Source: Adineta vaga (Eukaryota > Rotifera). From it: DNA of 64,000 nucleotides. The first letter of the stretch is position 1. Each line of letters starts with the position of its first letter. Location of the stretch: NCBI GenBank assembly GCA_021613535.1, contig CP075497.1, forward strand, positions 7,626,001 to 7,690,000. Direction: 5' to 3'. This document shows, one piece after another, positions 24,263 through 37,600 of this stretch. The translations under genes and the position numbers were made by a program. The notes under the pieces were generated by a model that worked only from the letters and a program-made list of their open reading frames with translations, had not been told where the DNA came from and ran no database searches.

Positions 24263-25607
24263 TTTAAAGAAAACAAAAATCAACAGAATTCTTCCGTTTT
24301 TTTCTAATCAATTGACATTTCATTAATCATAATTATCCATGTCTATTCGATGATTTGATATGTTTTGGAATATAAATTTCAGAAAAAAAGCAAAAGCTCT
24401 TGTCCTTGAATAAATTAACAAATATAATAGAAAAAAAATTATTTTTCTTCCGTTTCTCTTTCGATTGCCGAGAGGAATGTGTGATGTGAGAACACATCTA
24501 GCATTTAAAAGAGATCCTGTGTTCATTAAGAGAACATTTTTCCGGATGCTTCAACATTCGATACAGTTTAATTAACAAGTAAGAATACCCATAAGCGAAA
24601 GAGAATGACTAACCATGCACGAACGTGATTACATTTTGATTTTCGGATCATATTCACAGTTTTATTAAACTAAAACTAATCTATTCAATGAAAATGAGAG
24701 TAATTTGATCGGTAATCTATTCGTTGTGATGTTATGACCTTCGATGTTTTTTTTTTCTTATCGAGATATTGTTAATAAACTTACGAGAAACGCACGCATC
24801 GAATGAATAGATTTTACAAATCGACAATCGATATGACGAGAGTAGAGATGTATTATTTACATTTATTCTTTCTTTTTCTGATGATTCTATTAGAATGAAG
24901 TTAGTAAAGAAGAAAAAAAAACAGAAGAAAAAGATCGATCTTAAACTATTTTTTCTAGAATAAACGATGCTTTTTTTCTTCCCTCTCTCTCTCCCTCTCT
25001 TGTTCCCTCCTTTTTTCCTCAATATTATTCCGAGTCAATCATTTGCTTTAATACGGTAACCGACAACAAACAGAATAATAAAACAAGCCATCATGGATTT
25101 TGATTTTTTCCTATAATTGATCAAGTATGTCGATTTCTTATACACATCATCAGTTAAGTTTGCTTCTTTCTCTCGCTTCTTTTTTTGTATATAAAATAAA
25201 ACGATCTTTTTGATTGACAGGAAATAAGGTAGAGTTATTGCATTTGTTGATGTTATTTTACAGGGGTAAGCAGGTTTGTGTCGACGTCAATAGAAATTAG
25301 TACTTGTGACAAATGACGATGTCTATAGCAATTCTTCTCATACATATATAGAAGCAAGCTGGAAGCTATTTGTACTAACACATACATAGAAAAAAAGGAA
25401 ATCGAGCTTCTCTACATCTTCTCATCAAAACGATCCGTAGAAATTATTTTCTTCTTCTACTCGATTTAATTCCAATTTCTAATCATACATTCATACATAC
25501 GTATATATAAGTATCCATCGACCACCTATTGTGTTGTACAAACAAGTTTGTTAGATTCTTTTTTTTCTCATTTGGATTATTCTTCTTTTTATTCTTTAGT
25601 GTTACAA
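24263..25607. other. Intergenic, about 1.3 kb
   Basis: AT-rich, with a CT-rich run at 24980-25020. One 96-codon minus-strand frame (24732-25022) comes from the purine-rich complement and looks like chance. No RNA gene or mobile element is seen. The end should hold the promoter of the C1q gene. Confidence 0.45.
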
Positions 25608-26706
25608 ATGTTTTATTACATCTTATTCTTTGGTTTACTTATTCTATCGGTGCTTATCGCTGAACCTATTATTCCTAATCCATATGAACCTGTTCCACCA
25701 CCATCCTATAATTATTATGCATATCAACCATCCCAATACCAACAACAACAACAACAACAACAGGCACAAACACCTTCACCTTATTTAAATAAGCGTAATC
25801 CTAATAACGACCCTTATTCAAATTCTCAACAATCATATTCATCCATAGCAGCGACTTATGGAACTAGTGGAACGAAAGCATCATCATCCAAGCAATGTAA
25901 ATTACATATAAATTGTCCAAGTACGAAAATAAAAAAGATAATTTTATGCAATTATTTAAATATTCGTTATTTTGTCTAGATGCAAGAAACCGAGTGACAC
26001 TTGATATTCAAGGACCAGCAGGTATGTATGTTTTGATTCGAAAAGCTGGAAAGTCAAAAAACAATTTCTATTTATTTAGGCCCACCAGGTCCGCCAGGAA
26101 AACAGGGCATGCAAGGGCCCAGTGGTCCGCCAGGATTACCTGGTCCACCAGGTAAATTCTATTTCTTTTCGAATCAGACAATATTCAGATTTGTTTTTGA
26201 AGGTCGTGATGGTCATTCAAATATAAAATCTGCATTTTTTGTCGCATTAAACAATACATATTCTTTACAAACAGATTCATCTATAATCGTTTGGGATGAT
26301 ATTTTATTGAATAAAAATTATAATTTAAATAAAACAACAGGCATCTATTATGCTCCAATCGCTGGTCTCTATGAATTTAGTTTAACAGTTTGTGTACCAG
26401 CAAATAATATTGTATGTTTTCTAGTTTCTCTTCTTATCTTTATGTTTATTAGGATATGAATCATTTTAGGCATCTGTTTCTCTGTGTAAAAATACGGAAA
26501 ATATTGTACCATTGTGGGTCGAAGGATATTTAACAGCTGTGAAAAATCAAAAAGTACCCGTTTGGAATACGGCATCAACAACCGTGGTTTTATTTCTAAA
26601 TCGAGGTGATCGAATATATATTCGTGCCAATCACGTAATGATGGAGATTATAATTTTAAAACATCATTATATGGTTGGCGTTATACTACATTTGGTGGAT
26701 ATTTAA
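25608..26706 (+). CDS. Secreted collagen-like/C1q-domain protein, last strands out of frame
   Basis: Seen: start ATG 25608-25610, signal peptide MFYYILFFGLLILSVLIAEP, a Pro/Tyr/Gln-rich stretch with eight Gln, a Cys-containing linker, then a short collagen-like run (GPPGPPGKQGMQGPSGPPGL) split by an intron, then a C1q domain (SAFFVALNNTY, ILLNKNYNLNKTTGIYYAPI, GLYEFSLTV, FLNRGDRIYIRANH). The expected C1q ending, including LYGWRYTTFGGYLIHED, is present at about 26640-26723 but one base out of frame. As written the protein stops at 26706 without it. Known: C1q/TNF-like proteins form trimers and act as secreted lectins or signalling proteins. A break in the last strands should disturb the jelly-roll fold, so this is either an assembly error or a recently damaged gene. 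Confidence 0.75.
25740..25763 (+). repeat. CAA repeat coding for eight Gln
   Basis: Simple coding trinucleotide repeat in the N-terminal linker of the C1q-domain gene. Confidence 0.85.
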
Positions 26707-26723
26707 TTCACGAAGATAATTAA

Positions 26724-28308
26724 TATCGAACATCTTCTTCTATGTGATATAATCTATAAAACTGATTTGATTTCTAAGAAAAAGAAAAATAGACATTATG
26801 ATTTGATTTTCAAATTGATCATCTAGTTGAATAATATGAAAATCGTAGTTTATATACACGTCTAGATAGACAAAGGCACTATTGAAAGAGAATGTGAATT
26901 TAATAATCACCATCACAAAAACTCTTTGAATAATGCTTTCGTTTTTGTTTAAACTTACTGTTTGTTTTGTTTCGAACTAAAACATATGTGCGTATTTCAA
27001 TGTATTCGTGATTGTATTTATAGGTAGTAAGTTCGTTTTTTCTCTTCGTTTTAACACTTGTCTCATTTTCTCTCTCTCTCTCTTCCTCTCTCTGACTGTG
27101 TCTCTTCTTTTCTCATAAGTCAACCAGCTTTTCATATTGAATGCATTCAAGCATGGATTTTTTTTTCACCTATTGAAAAGATAATAATGCATAGATAGGT
27201 GAAAAGAGGATGGTCATCAGTCAATGAATATGTGCATATATTTAACATGCACATTAGGATAAAAGCGAGAAAGCAATTGCTCGAAGGTATGTTGAAAACA
27301 AACAGACAAGCCGAATGAATATCGATGATATTATCGTGTCACATCTATTTAGGCTATTGGATATCGTCACATATATACATTCACCTTTTGCGTTTTTTCT
27401 CTCTCTCTCTTTCAACTGTCTCGATTTATGGGATGAATTGCTTGATGAAACAGAGACGTAGTCGATGAATAATCATTGAAGTACTTTGTATAAAACAAAA
27501 CAAAACAAAACAAAACTTTGAATTTTCTAAGCCAAAAAAAGATTGATATTCACTCTGATTATATCAAACAGTCGTCTTGAGCAAAAAAAACATTTATTTA
27601 TAATCTTAATTAAACCACAGCTGTTTTATTTCACAATAGAAATTTGATGTTATCTTTTCTATTCTTTAAAATTCTTATCAATCATTTCAATCATCAACAA
27701 ATATTAAAAGGTTTTTCACTTTTTTTGAAAACAATCGATCCTTTACAAAATGTTTCTTTTGTCTTTGATAATACCCATATTGAACTTTTGACGTGCCGCA
27801 TTTAATGTTAAATTGCTTTTAGGAAAAAACTCTATATAGTTAATTACATCTTTGTAAAACATCCTGAATATCTTCATTATATTTTCACTTAGAAAAGAGA
27901 GAAAAAAACTTCTAAACTTCAAATAAACATTTGAATTGCCGTCAAAACAATTATTTAATTAAAAAACCTATACTAGTTGAGAAATTTCTAGCGAAGAAAA
28001 AGAATATGGGAGGAAAATCATCATGAGCAATGGTTTTTTAACCAATGAAAATCAAGTTAGTAGAAACAAGAAAAACCTATAGTTGAGCAGAATGCACTAT
28101 CAAAGACAAGAACAGAGACAATCGTGTGCGTTGAGTAGGACTAGTGGAGCCTACGCACTTTCAATGTCAAATACAAATTGATTGAAAATCTCTGGAGATT
28201 ATTTGTTTTATACGATTAAACAAAAAAATTTTCTTCTTTTTCAGATCAAATAATGTCTTAAAAAACAAAAAAGACTGATTTCAGAGAAAAAAAAACTTTA
28301 AGGTCAAT
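26724..28308. other. Intergenic, about 1.6 kb, with simple repeats
   Basis: AT-rich. It holds CT-rich runs at 27066-27115 and 27398-27412, and a short AAAAC pentamer repeat at 27492-27516. No ORF of protein-like composition. The end is the upstream region of the RIM gene. Confidence 0.5.
27492..27516 (+). repeat. (AAAAC)n microsatellite
   Basis: Five consecutive AAAAC units in intergenic sequence. Confidence 0.85.
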
Positions 28309-28318
28309 AATGGCGGCC
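28309..28318 (+). promoter_or_regulatory. YY1-like motif (AATGGCGGCC) in the RIM 5' leader
   Basis: The core ATGGCGGC equals the YY1 consensus and is GC-rich in an AT-rich setting. It sits about 150 bases upstream of the RIM start, just before a likely 5'-UTR intron (donor near 28341, acceptor near 28401). The ATG here opens only a short frame that does not join the RIM frame. Animal promoters often carry this motif just downstream of the start site. Function is inferred. Confidence 0.35.
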
Positions 28319-28461
28319 TTATTAGTTCAAAAGAATCATGGTAAGAAAAGCTTCGAGAACAAGTTAAATAATTGATGACTTTATTTTTTCTTCTTCTTTC
28401 AGATTAATAAAAACAAAGATGACGAATCTTTGAAATAAAAGAATACTTTCAGAATTTTTTC

Positions 28462-31400
28462 ATGGATATAACACCTGATTTAAGTCATTTAACTGTTGAT
28501 GAAAGAAAAATAATCGAAGCTGTTATTAATCGAGATAAAGCTGAAGTCAAATGTGATACTGGTCAAACTTCGTAAGATAAAATTACAAAATAAAACACTA
28601 ACAACTTTCAACGATACTATTTCATTTCTAATTTAGTTTGGCATATGACAATTATTCAGCGCCATCGTTAGCAATATCATCTCGTCGTTATTCTCAATCG
28701 AATGAATCAGGCGTTTTTTGTCAAATATGTCAACGAACAAAATTCGTTAATGAACAATCATCTCGTCAATGTTCCATATGTCAAAAACGTTTCTGTGTTC
28801 GTTGTGGTATTCGTGTGAAATCACACTATTATCTTTGTCAGCAATGTCGACAAAAGCAAGAACATTATTTTTCTTCAACAAAAACTATTTGTAAACAATA
28901 CGTATCTGATTATATTTTATCTCAGACAACAGATTCAAATTCAATGAATAAAGATGGTCTTAATCAACAACGTATTTTACCGAAATTGAATACTGATAAT
29001 AATGAGGATACGTCATCACCTGAATCCATTGCAATGTCTGATAAAAATCAACGATTATTACCCGTCATTAAACAAGATATGCGTTCCATGAATATTCTAC
29101 GAGATTTTCAATATCATTCACTTGAAGATCGAGAAATAGGTCACGAATATACATTGAAAGATTCGGGAATTGATACAGCAAGTTCAAGTACAATTTTAAA
29201 TGTTATACCGACAGATCAATTTCAAAAGGTTTCTATAAATGTTGTTGTTTTTTGTCTCGTGTATGTGTTCTCTATATCGGAATGGAAATATTCTAATTAA
29301 TAATTCATTGCCGTTTTCTAGCCGATGACATATTGGCGTTTTAATGAAACACGTACTGAACAAATTGGTTATATTTATTTGAAAAATAATCTTTCAACCT
29401 ATGAACGTGAACATCAAAAATTAAGTATAGGAGATATATTCAATACATTAGGTTTGACAATCGAAGGAAATCAAGAAAATCTTGTGGAAATTGTTAAAGT
29501 TCTACCGGGAAGTATTGCTGATAGTTATGGACAATTACATGCTGGTATATTTTATAGCAAAAAATATCGAATGTGTTTCGTTTAGAAAAGAAAAGTTTTT
29601 GATTTTAGGTGATCAAATACTTGAATGGAATGGCGAGAAATTAATAAATATTAATTTAAATGATATAAATCGTATTCTTTCGAAAATTCCTCTTCATTCT
29701 CCACAAATTCATATGATTGTGAAACGATCACTCAGGTATATATTTCATATAAAATGATTAATCTTTTAAAAGTCGATTGTTTAGAAATCCAACTGTATCT
29801 ACTAATAATGATCATTTATTACCAAATCGATTTTTCGAAGGTAAAGAAAAAAAAGGAAGAAAGATTTTTTATTGAGTTTATATTCTTGTGCGACACTTCT
29901 TATTGTCATTTGTGCTTCCTTCCTTTATCCTAAAGAATAAGGCAAATCATAATGAACTGTATAGAAAAAGACGAATGATGAAGAGAAGAGAAAAGAAAAC
30001 CGATAATAAAGAAATGCTTGGACAAATACTCACTCTTGAAGAATGAGTTGTACTTCATTCCTTTTTCTCATCTCTCGATGAATACTAAATCTTTCTCTCT
30101 TCCTTCTTCGTCTGCTTCTTCTTTTTTTTTTCTTCTTCGAAACAACATTGCAGACGTTCTCCATAGAATATGAGAAGAAAAGAAGAAAATACTCACGCCC
30201 ATTCTCTCTTCACAACAAGACAATCATTGCTTTTTTTTCTCTGAAAATTCATTACAATATATAACAAATTCAATGACATTAATACTGATAGTTTCTTCAG
30301 GGAAATATCATGCTTTTTTCTAATTATTCAGTTGATCAAATAAATGCAAAGATCATAACTAGAACTATTTTGCATTTATTAATATGTTTGCTTTTCTTTC
30401 TAGAAGATAAAATCATACCATCAACAATAGACACCCATTCTATTCAATTACAGGTAAATCTATATTCGAAGTGAGAAAAAAACAAACACACACAAACATT
30501 TTCTTCTCTTCGTAGCTTTCATTTCGATATGATGAAAATTGTTTACATATTATGATCTATGGTGCTAGAAATATTCCTCTTAGTCAAGGTCTCTTGGCCT
30601 GTCAAGTATCATTGCAATCGGAACATGATATATCGTAAATTACAAATTGAATACGATAGTCTTTTGAAAATTCGTTTCATATTTTATTTTAGATCAAAAC
30701 AAGAGAAATGCACAAAAGCTCAACCATGTTCATTAGGAACATGTACATGGAATCAACATATAATCTTTTTTGATCTTGAAACACTTGAAAATATATTATT
30801 ATGGATTAAATTAATCAATCTTGAGCATAATCAAGACATTTTAGGTGAAATAAAATTTCAAGAATTAAATTTAAATAACGATTCACAATGGTACAAATTA
30901 AATAGTACATCCGATGGTTTGTTTTGAAAAAGAAGAAAAAAAACAATTTCCTTCCATTAAAAACATTTATTTTACATTCAGGAATAGCATCCAGTCATGT
31001 TTACTCTTCAGCAACAGACACGTAAGAAATAGAAGAATAATCTCAATTTTATTTTTAATATTCAAAATGTCTTTTAGGCCACCAATGACAGCACATGCTC
31101 GTAAAAGACAACTGCCAGATATCCCAACAGCACAGCTAGAAGCGAATAGAGAGAAAGGTTTTTCTTTTGTTTTTGAATTCTAATTAGTATTCTACAAATC
31201 TTATTTTAATAAATAGTTTCACAAGATTTATTTCAAAAAGCGGCAGAATTAAAGTTACGTCTTCATATGCAATCAAAAAATGATAAGTCTCTTCTTACGC
31301 AACGTAGCTTTGATCAGACAGATTCCATTTATCAAAAAATGTACGAAGATCGTACGCGATCGACTGATGGTAATTCAAGAAAATCACTGGTTAACTTAAT

Positions 31401-33169
31401 GACATCATCGTCAAAAGCATTGTCATCCACAAATCTCAAAGATAAAATACGTATACCAATCATTCGAGACAAAAGTGTACCAGCTACAATACCCGTAAGA
31501 CAAACGATGACAGCTGGACAAACTTACGTTGATGTGGAAAAAACGAAAACAAAATCTGTAGAAGAAAAATATCGAAAAACGATTAAAAAACGATGTAAAT
31601 GAATACTTCGTTGAATGTTCAATTTTAATAGAAGTCTTTTTTTCCAGATTCTTCAGAAACACACGCAGATGATGTTGATTCTGATGGATCGGAATTATCA
31701 TCTGCTTCCCGACTTAGTTCAATTAGTGCATTATCGACACAATCAGAACGGCCTCGACATTTACGAAAACAAAAGTCTTTAGATCATATTTTCGTTCTAA
31801 TTTCTTTCAAATAAACTCTTGTTTTGTTTTCTAGTTTATCAAGACGTAATCATGAACATTTATATCCAAATGATGAAGTGCAGTTAAATGACGAAGAACT
31901 TCGACAAATGGCAATGCCTTTCCATGATACAACGACACATTCACATACAAATCCTTCAACTACGACAGATCTATCGGCAGCTACAGCAACACCACCACCA
32001 CCACCACCATCGTCATCATCAACAACAACAAAAACAAATGTTTCAAATGGAAAATCTACGAAAGCGGAACAACGTAACGATGGTACATTATCTGATTCTG
32101 CTCTCAGTACTCAATCTGAACCGAATAAAAAACGGCAACCATCTATGTCATCAAAAGCTCTCGTTATACTTGGATTATCGAAAAAAGCCAATAGTTCATC
32201 GAATCTTGGTGGTGGTAAATTGATTCTTAATAATCGATTTATCTCTGTTTGATTGTTACTATAGGTAAACGATATGGCTTTCAAAGAAGTGAAGAAGTTG
32301 GTGTTCAACCACATTTACGTAATCGAACTTTACAACAACAAACAAGTAAAGAAAATGAAACACCATCTAGTGCTCCACCTTCAATATCATCACCTCGATC
32401 ATTATTCAATACAACTACTCAGCATTCTCTACCTACTGATATGGCCAAGTATGATTCGTATTCAATTGACTGAATGAATAAATTCTGATGAATTTCATTT
32501 ATTAGATTATGGTCGGGTGGATTGAAATTACCTCATGAACATCAATTTACTGAATTTATTGAAGATTTAGGAAAAGGACAATTAGTTGGTCGACAAGTTC
32601 TTGCTTCTCCTTGTCACGGTGAAATTCAAGTAGGTCTTCGAAATCAAAATGGCCTACTCGAAGTTGAAATAGTACGAGCAAGAAATCTGATTCAAAAATC
32701 CTTTTATAAATTACCTCCAGGTTTGTTTATTTGCTCATCAGTTTGATAAATCTATTTTCTCGTTTGAATTTTAATAGCACCTTATGTGAAAGTATATCTT
32801 CTTGATGGAAAAACATGTGTAGAAAAACAACGTACACGAACAACCCGGCGTACACTTGATCCACTGATTCAACAGACCCTTCTATTTAAAGAATATTTTC
32901 GAGATAAAATTTTACAAGTAAATAAAATGATTTTCGAAATATTCGTATCGACGATTCTTTTTTCATTTAAATAGATTAGCATTTGGGCTGATTATGGTAA
33001 ATTGGATCGAAAAGTATTCATGGGTGTTTGTCAAATCGGCTTGGATGAAGTGAATTTGAATACTTCTCAACAAACTCTAGATTGGTATAAATTATTTTCT
33101 GCTAATTCTTTGATGAATAATTATACGATTGTTCAACAATCATCCAAAAGAAAAAATACAATATCATAG
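28462..33169 (+). CDS. RIMS: RIM, regulating synaptic membrane exocytosis protein (UNC-10 homolog)
   Basis: Seen: start ATG 28462 (MDITPDLSHLTVDERKII), many exons with short introns, stop TAG 33167-33169. Domains in order: an N-terminal Rab3-binding helix (DLSHLT-ERKII) and FYVE-like zinc finger with CQIC, CSIC, CVRC and CQQC pairs (28640-28850); a PDZ domain (29390-29750; LGLTIEG, GDQILEWNGEKL); C2A (30510-30905; FRYDENCLHIMIYGARNIP); a Ser/Pro-rich linker (31000-32470); C2B (32600-33090; HGEIQVGL, VEIVRARNL, PYVKVYLLD). This is exactly the RIM order. Known: RIM at presynaptic active zones links Rab3 vesicles, Munc13, calcium channels and RIM-BP, and its C2 domains lack full Ca-binding sites. 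The first exon is preceded by a non-coding exon. No frame break found. Member (1 or 2) is not applicable outside vertebrates. Confidence 0.92.
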
Positions 33170-34619
33170 AAAGAAAAGTATTGTCTTTTATTATTTATTT
33201 CTTCGTTTTTATCTTTTCTATTTAGATTCACACTGAAGATTACAATCTATTTATCTATTAATTGATGTTTTTGTTTTTTCTTATTTGATATAATTGTAAG
33301 AAAAGAATATTTTTAGTTAAAAAATTTATTTCAAAATATTATTTGTTTTTCTCTTCTCATCCCATTCTTCTTTTGTTCTTCATTGCTTTGTTTCTCTGTT
33401 AATTAATAAATGTATATCTAATGATAATTATCATAGAACATTCAATTTCAATTGTTAAAAGTTCAATCTATTCTGATGATTAAGTATTGTTGTAGATTTG
33501 CATCATTGCGTATTCCAATTAACGAGTTCGGTTATCAATGTCAACCATGTATTGACAGTTTTCATTCAGGTATTCGAATAGAAATCTAAATGTCTCTCAT
33601 TTATGCTTAGATATTTGTTTCAATCAGTTTCCCAGATTAGATATCTTCTGTCGAATTATTTAACAAGAAACATATTGACTTTTTGATAAATTATACTTTG
33701 CAAAGTGCTGACGTATACGATGACATATTCTTCTTTTTGTTCTGTTGACACTTCAATGTAAATCATTTTCTAAATGCATTTCCTGTTCTGCACTTGACTC
33801 AATCAACGGCTAAAAGTACCTGTTTCATTTCTTATTGGTTTCTATTTAATTACTTGAGACATGATCGAGTGTATCACCGTAAGAGATCACTTATTTAAAA
33901 ACATACTCCGATAAGAAGTTCAGCTTTTTTAATAGTTTCCTATTTTAGAGTAAGTCTAGAGAAAGAAAAGAACAGTTCTAGGGTGATCCTTCAGAAAATA
34001 GACTACTAGTCTCAATACATAATTTCATTGGTTGATTTTCACTTGGAAATATAATTCATGTCGATTAAATTTATCGGTTCATTATGCAATTAAGAAATCT
34101 ATCGATTCAGATATATTGATCTAATTTTAGACTTTTAATTGCAAAGATTTGATCTTCGATATTTTATAAAACTAACAGATTGTAAAAGGCTTAATTGAAA
34201 ATCACATTTGGTTTACAAAAGAAATATTTCAATTTGCATGAGACATCTTTTTTCATGATGTGTAAATAAATAAAATAGAAAATTGTTCATATTCTTGTTC
34301 TCTTCTTTAAATAAATAATCACATTCATTTGGAATGAATAAATCTCGGAAAATACAAACGTATTTTTATAAGAAATACTAGACATATCGAAAAAAGATTA
34401 TAGCACATAGATAATACATGTAATGTTTAGAAGGAAAACAAAATCAATGCACATAGAAAAAAATGACTATGTATAATCATCACTAAAGTTTCATTGAAAG
34501 ATACGTATAAAAAAAATTACAGAACACAATTAATGCACTAGTTAATTATCTGAAGATTATATTCGCTTCTCACCATTAAATATGAACAGAAAAAACGATC
34601 ATGTTTTGTTTGTTTTATA
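33170..34619. other. Intergenic between convergent genes, about 1.45 kb
   Basis: Strongly AT-rich. AATAAA at about 33405 may end the RIM transcript. No ORF with protein-like pattern, RNA gene or repeat of note. Confidence 0.5.
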
Positions 34620-37600
34620 TCAAGTTTTATAGTAGAACAGGAAAAACATACACAGATTTCCAAATAATGTAAATGCAGCACCGATTACCATACAAAAATT
34701 TACACCTGTGCGCTCTAGTAATGGACCTAGAGAAACAGCTACTATCAATTCACCGAGAAAATAACAACTATTCAACAGAGAACAATCTACACCTATACCA
34801 CGCTTCGAACCATCTCTATTTTTATACTAAACAAGACAAAAAAGTTCATTTCAATTAAACAGAATGTAGAAAGAAAAACAAAAATATCATCTTTACCGAT
34901 TCATCTGCATGAAATTGTGATAACATATGATAAGGAAGAGTATTTAATGAAACGACTAACATTCCAACTAGAATGCAATAATAACAGTAAGCATGGATGT
35001 AGTTAAAAATAAAAGTGACTTACAGGTAACACACATGATGATATTAACAACAATTTCATGAACAAAGAAGTTTACCATACATCCAATTGCATAGACGAAA
35101 TAGCCAACAAAATAAAGTGTTTTCAGAGAAAACTTTTCTGCTAACCATCTTTCCAAACAAACTAGAATAAATAATATATATATAGACTTAAATCTTATGA
35201 AAATCGATGTTGATTTCTTTTGATTTACATGCATAAACAGCACTACTAGCTGAATATAAAAATAAACCCCAACAACCCATTGTAACACCGTGTTTATATC
35301 GTTCTAAACCAGCATCATCACCATGTTCAAATGTGCCATTATATACTGTCTGTTAAGATAAAAAAGAGATATGTTATAATTAATTTAGAATTCCTATAAA
35401 TATTCTATTCTTACCGTAGCCACAAAATCTGTATAATATAAATGAGTAGCAAAATAACCAATCCAACCAATAACTTGACATATCATTAATTTCCATAATC
35501 GAGGAGGCATCTAATTAATATTTTAGAAAATATAGATATCTTTGTCGTTAAGAATAAGAAACGAAAACACATACTCGAACCATTGAAATAAGCATCGATT
35601 TGATGGTAACATTATCTTTTTCATCATAATCATCAATGTCTTCTGAAGCTGGACGACGCATCAGACCTATTTTATTCAACAAAAGAACAAGTTTTCGAAT
35701 CCAAATCGAATATAAGAATTCATTGAAGTTTACCTAATTTAACGAGTTTCGCTTTTTGTTTAAGTTCAGCTGCGAATGCTTGTGTTGGAACAGGTGTAGG
35801 ATTAGCTGGATCAGCATTGGTTATGGATGCAGCTGCAATTTGATGAGAATTTTCCAATTTTTGTAATAATATAGTTTCATTTGTTCTGTCTTCATGGTCA
35901 TGAGGAATATGTCTACCTGTTGCTGGATCAATTTCCAGAAAGCCTTCTTGATTATTCAATCCACTTAAATATATATTGGCTGTTGAACGATCATTTCTAC
36001 TACTTGTATTATATCCTCGAGAACTATTTCGACGAAGAGAAAGTAAAGGACGCTTTTCATCAGTTTCGATTTCTGCTTGATCATCGTCATTTGAATTTCC
36101 TGTATCACCATTATCACGAGAAGATGAAGATATAAGTGGTTCTTCAGGAACACTTGTCAACGTTGATATAGAACAGATAATAAATAAAAAAGTTGCAACA
36201 TAAAAAATCACACTAAATTCACCACCTAGAATATAAACAAATTATTTAGCATCATTCGACTTGCATCATGCCTTTATATTTACCATCTTTAGAAAACATC
36301 GGAACATATGGCCAATTCATGGCACCAACAATAAAACCCAAACCACCTCCAAAGCCTATTGAAAATAGATCAAAATTTCATTATTTTGTTCATCTAGTAC
36401 ATCATAATTTACCTCCTAAAAAATGAAAAATATAGATAGATTGAATTTTACACTAAAATCATTTATTTTTTACCAAGAATAGCATGTATATTAAATCCTC
36501 GTTCTTGATCTGATAGATTTGTTGTATCGATTAAATAAGCACGAATTGGAGCATCAGCACTATCCGCACAAAAGTCTATATCGCATATGATCATTCGTCT
36601 GTTAAAGATTATTATTTATATTCTTCTTACCGAGAAAAGTAACACCCACTGCTGTCAATACGATTGCTTTATATGGAATCTTTTCAAAAGTAACAACAAA
36701 AAGTATATATAAATGAAATAGAAAATCAAAACATACTGTTCCAGGTGTTGTTGGATCTCCAAGAAGCACACCTAGATCAGTACTATTCAGTAGTAATGTT
36801 ACGCCAATAAAAGCACCTAGAAGATGATAAAAATGCAATGTTTTCATAGAAGATTCTCTTATAAATTCGACTTACCAATAGCAAATGCTAGAATGAATGG
36901 TCGTCGTCTTCCCCATCGACATTTACATGTATCACTCCACATACCAATGATTGGTTGTAGAAAAAAACCAAGAATAGGACTTATTAACCAAGCCATAGAA
37001 TAAAATCTTGATAGAAAAATTTTTATAAGAAAAAATTCCTATATATCTGATAAAACATACGATTCAGGTACACGAAGTGAAGTTAAAATAGGTACGGTAA
37101 GTGCTGTTTCAACAGCATACATAAATTCAATAGCAAAGAAGAATAGCACCAAACGTAGAATAACCCATATACTCTTTGATGGTAGCTGATCTATAATAAA
37201 AAAATAGAAAAATAATCATTTAATTCGTAAATGTATTATAATTGAATAATGAGCATAATATTAAGTAGGTAGATTAGACTAGACTAGACAAGACATATGT
37301 ATTTATATTAATGATGCCAACTGTCAGACAACCAAACAGGATGTCTTCTCATTCAATTTAGCTGAATGATATTCCTCAAGGAAATAACATGATTGTTATA
37401 CCATAAAGATAATTAAGCTATATGGATTTATATTATTAATGTACTTTTCCATTGCAGGTAATTCTACGGTTGAAATTTGTTTTTCATGTATCTTTGTTAG
37501 TACTTTCTTTCTAATTTCCTTATAGTATCATTTTTAATATGCGTAAGTCTCGTACTCTTTTGAGCTTTTTCCAATATAATTAATTTGATGTTCGAAGGTC

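Noticed and set aside
26596-26636. A 41-base GT-AG intron that would restore the C1q frame
   Set aside because: It would remove the canonical GDRIYIRANH strand and is shorter than other introns here; a missing base explains the data better.
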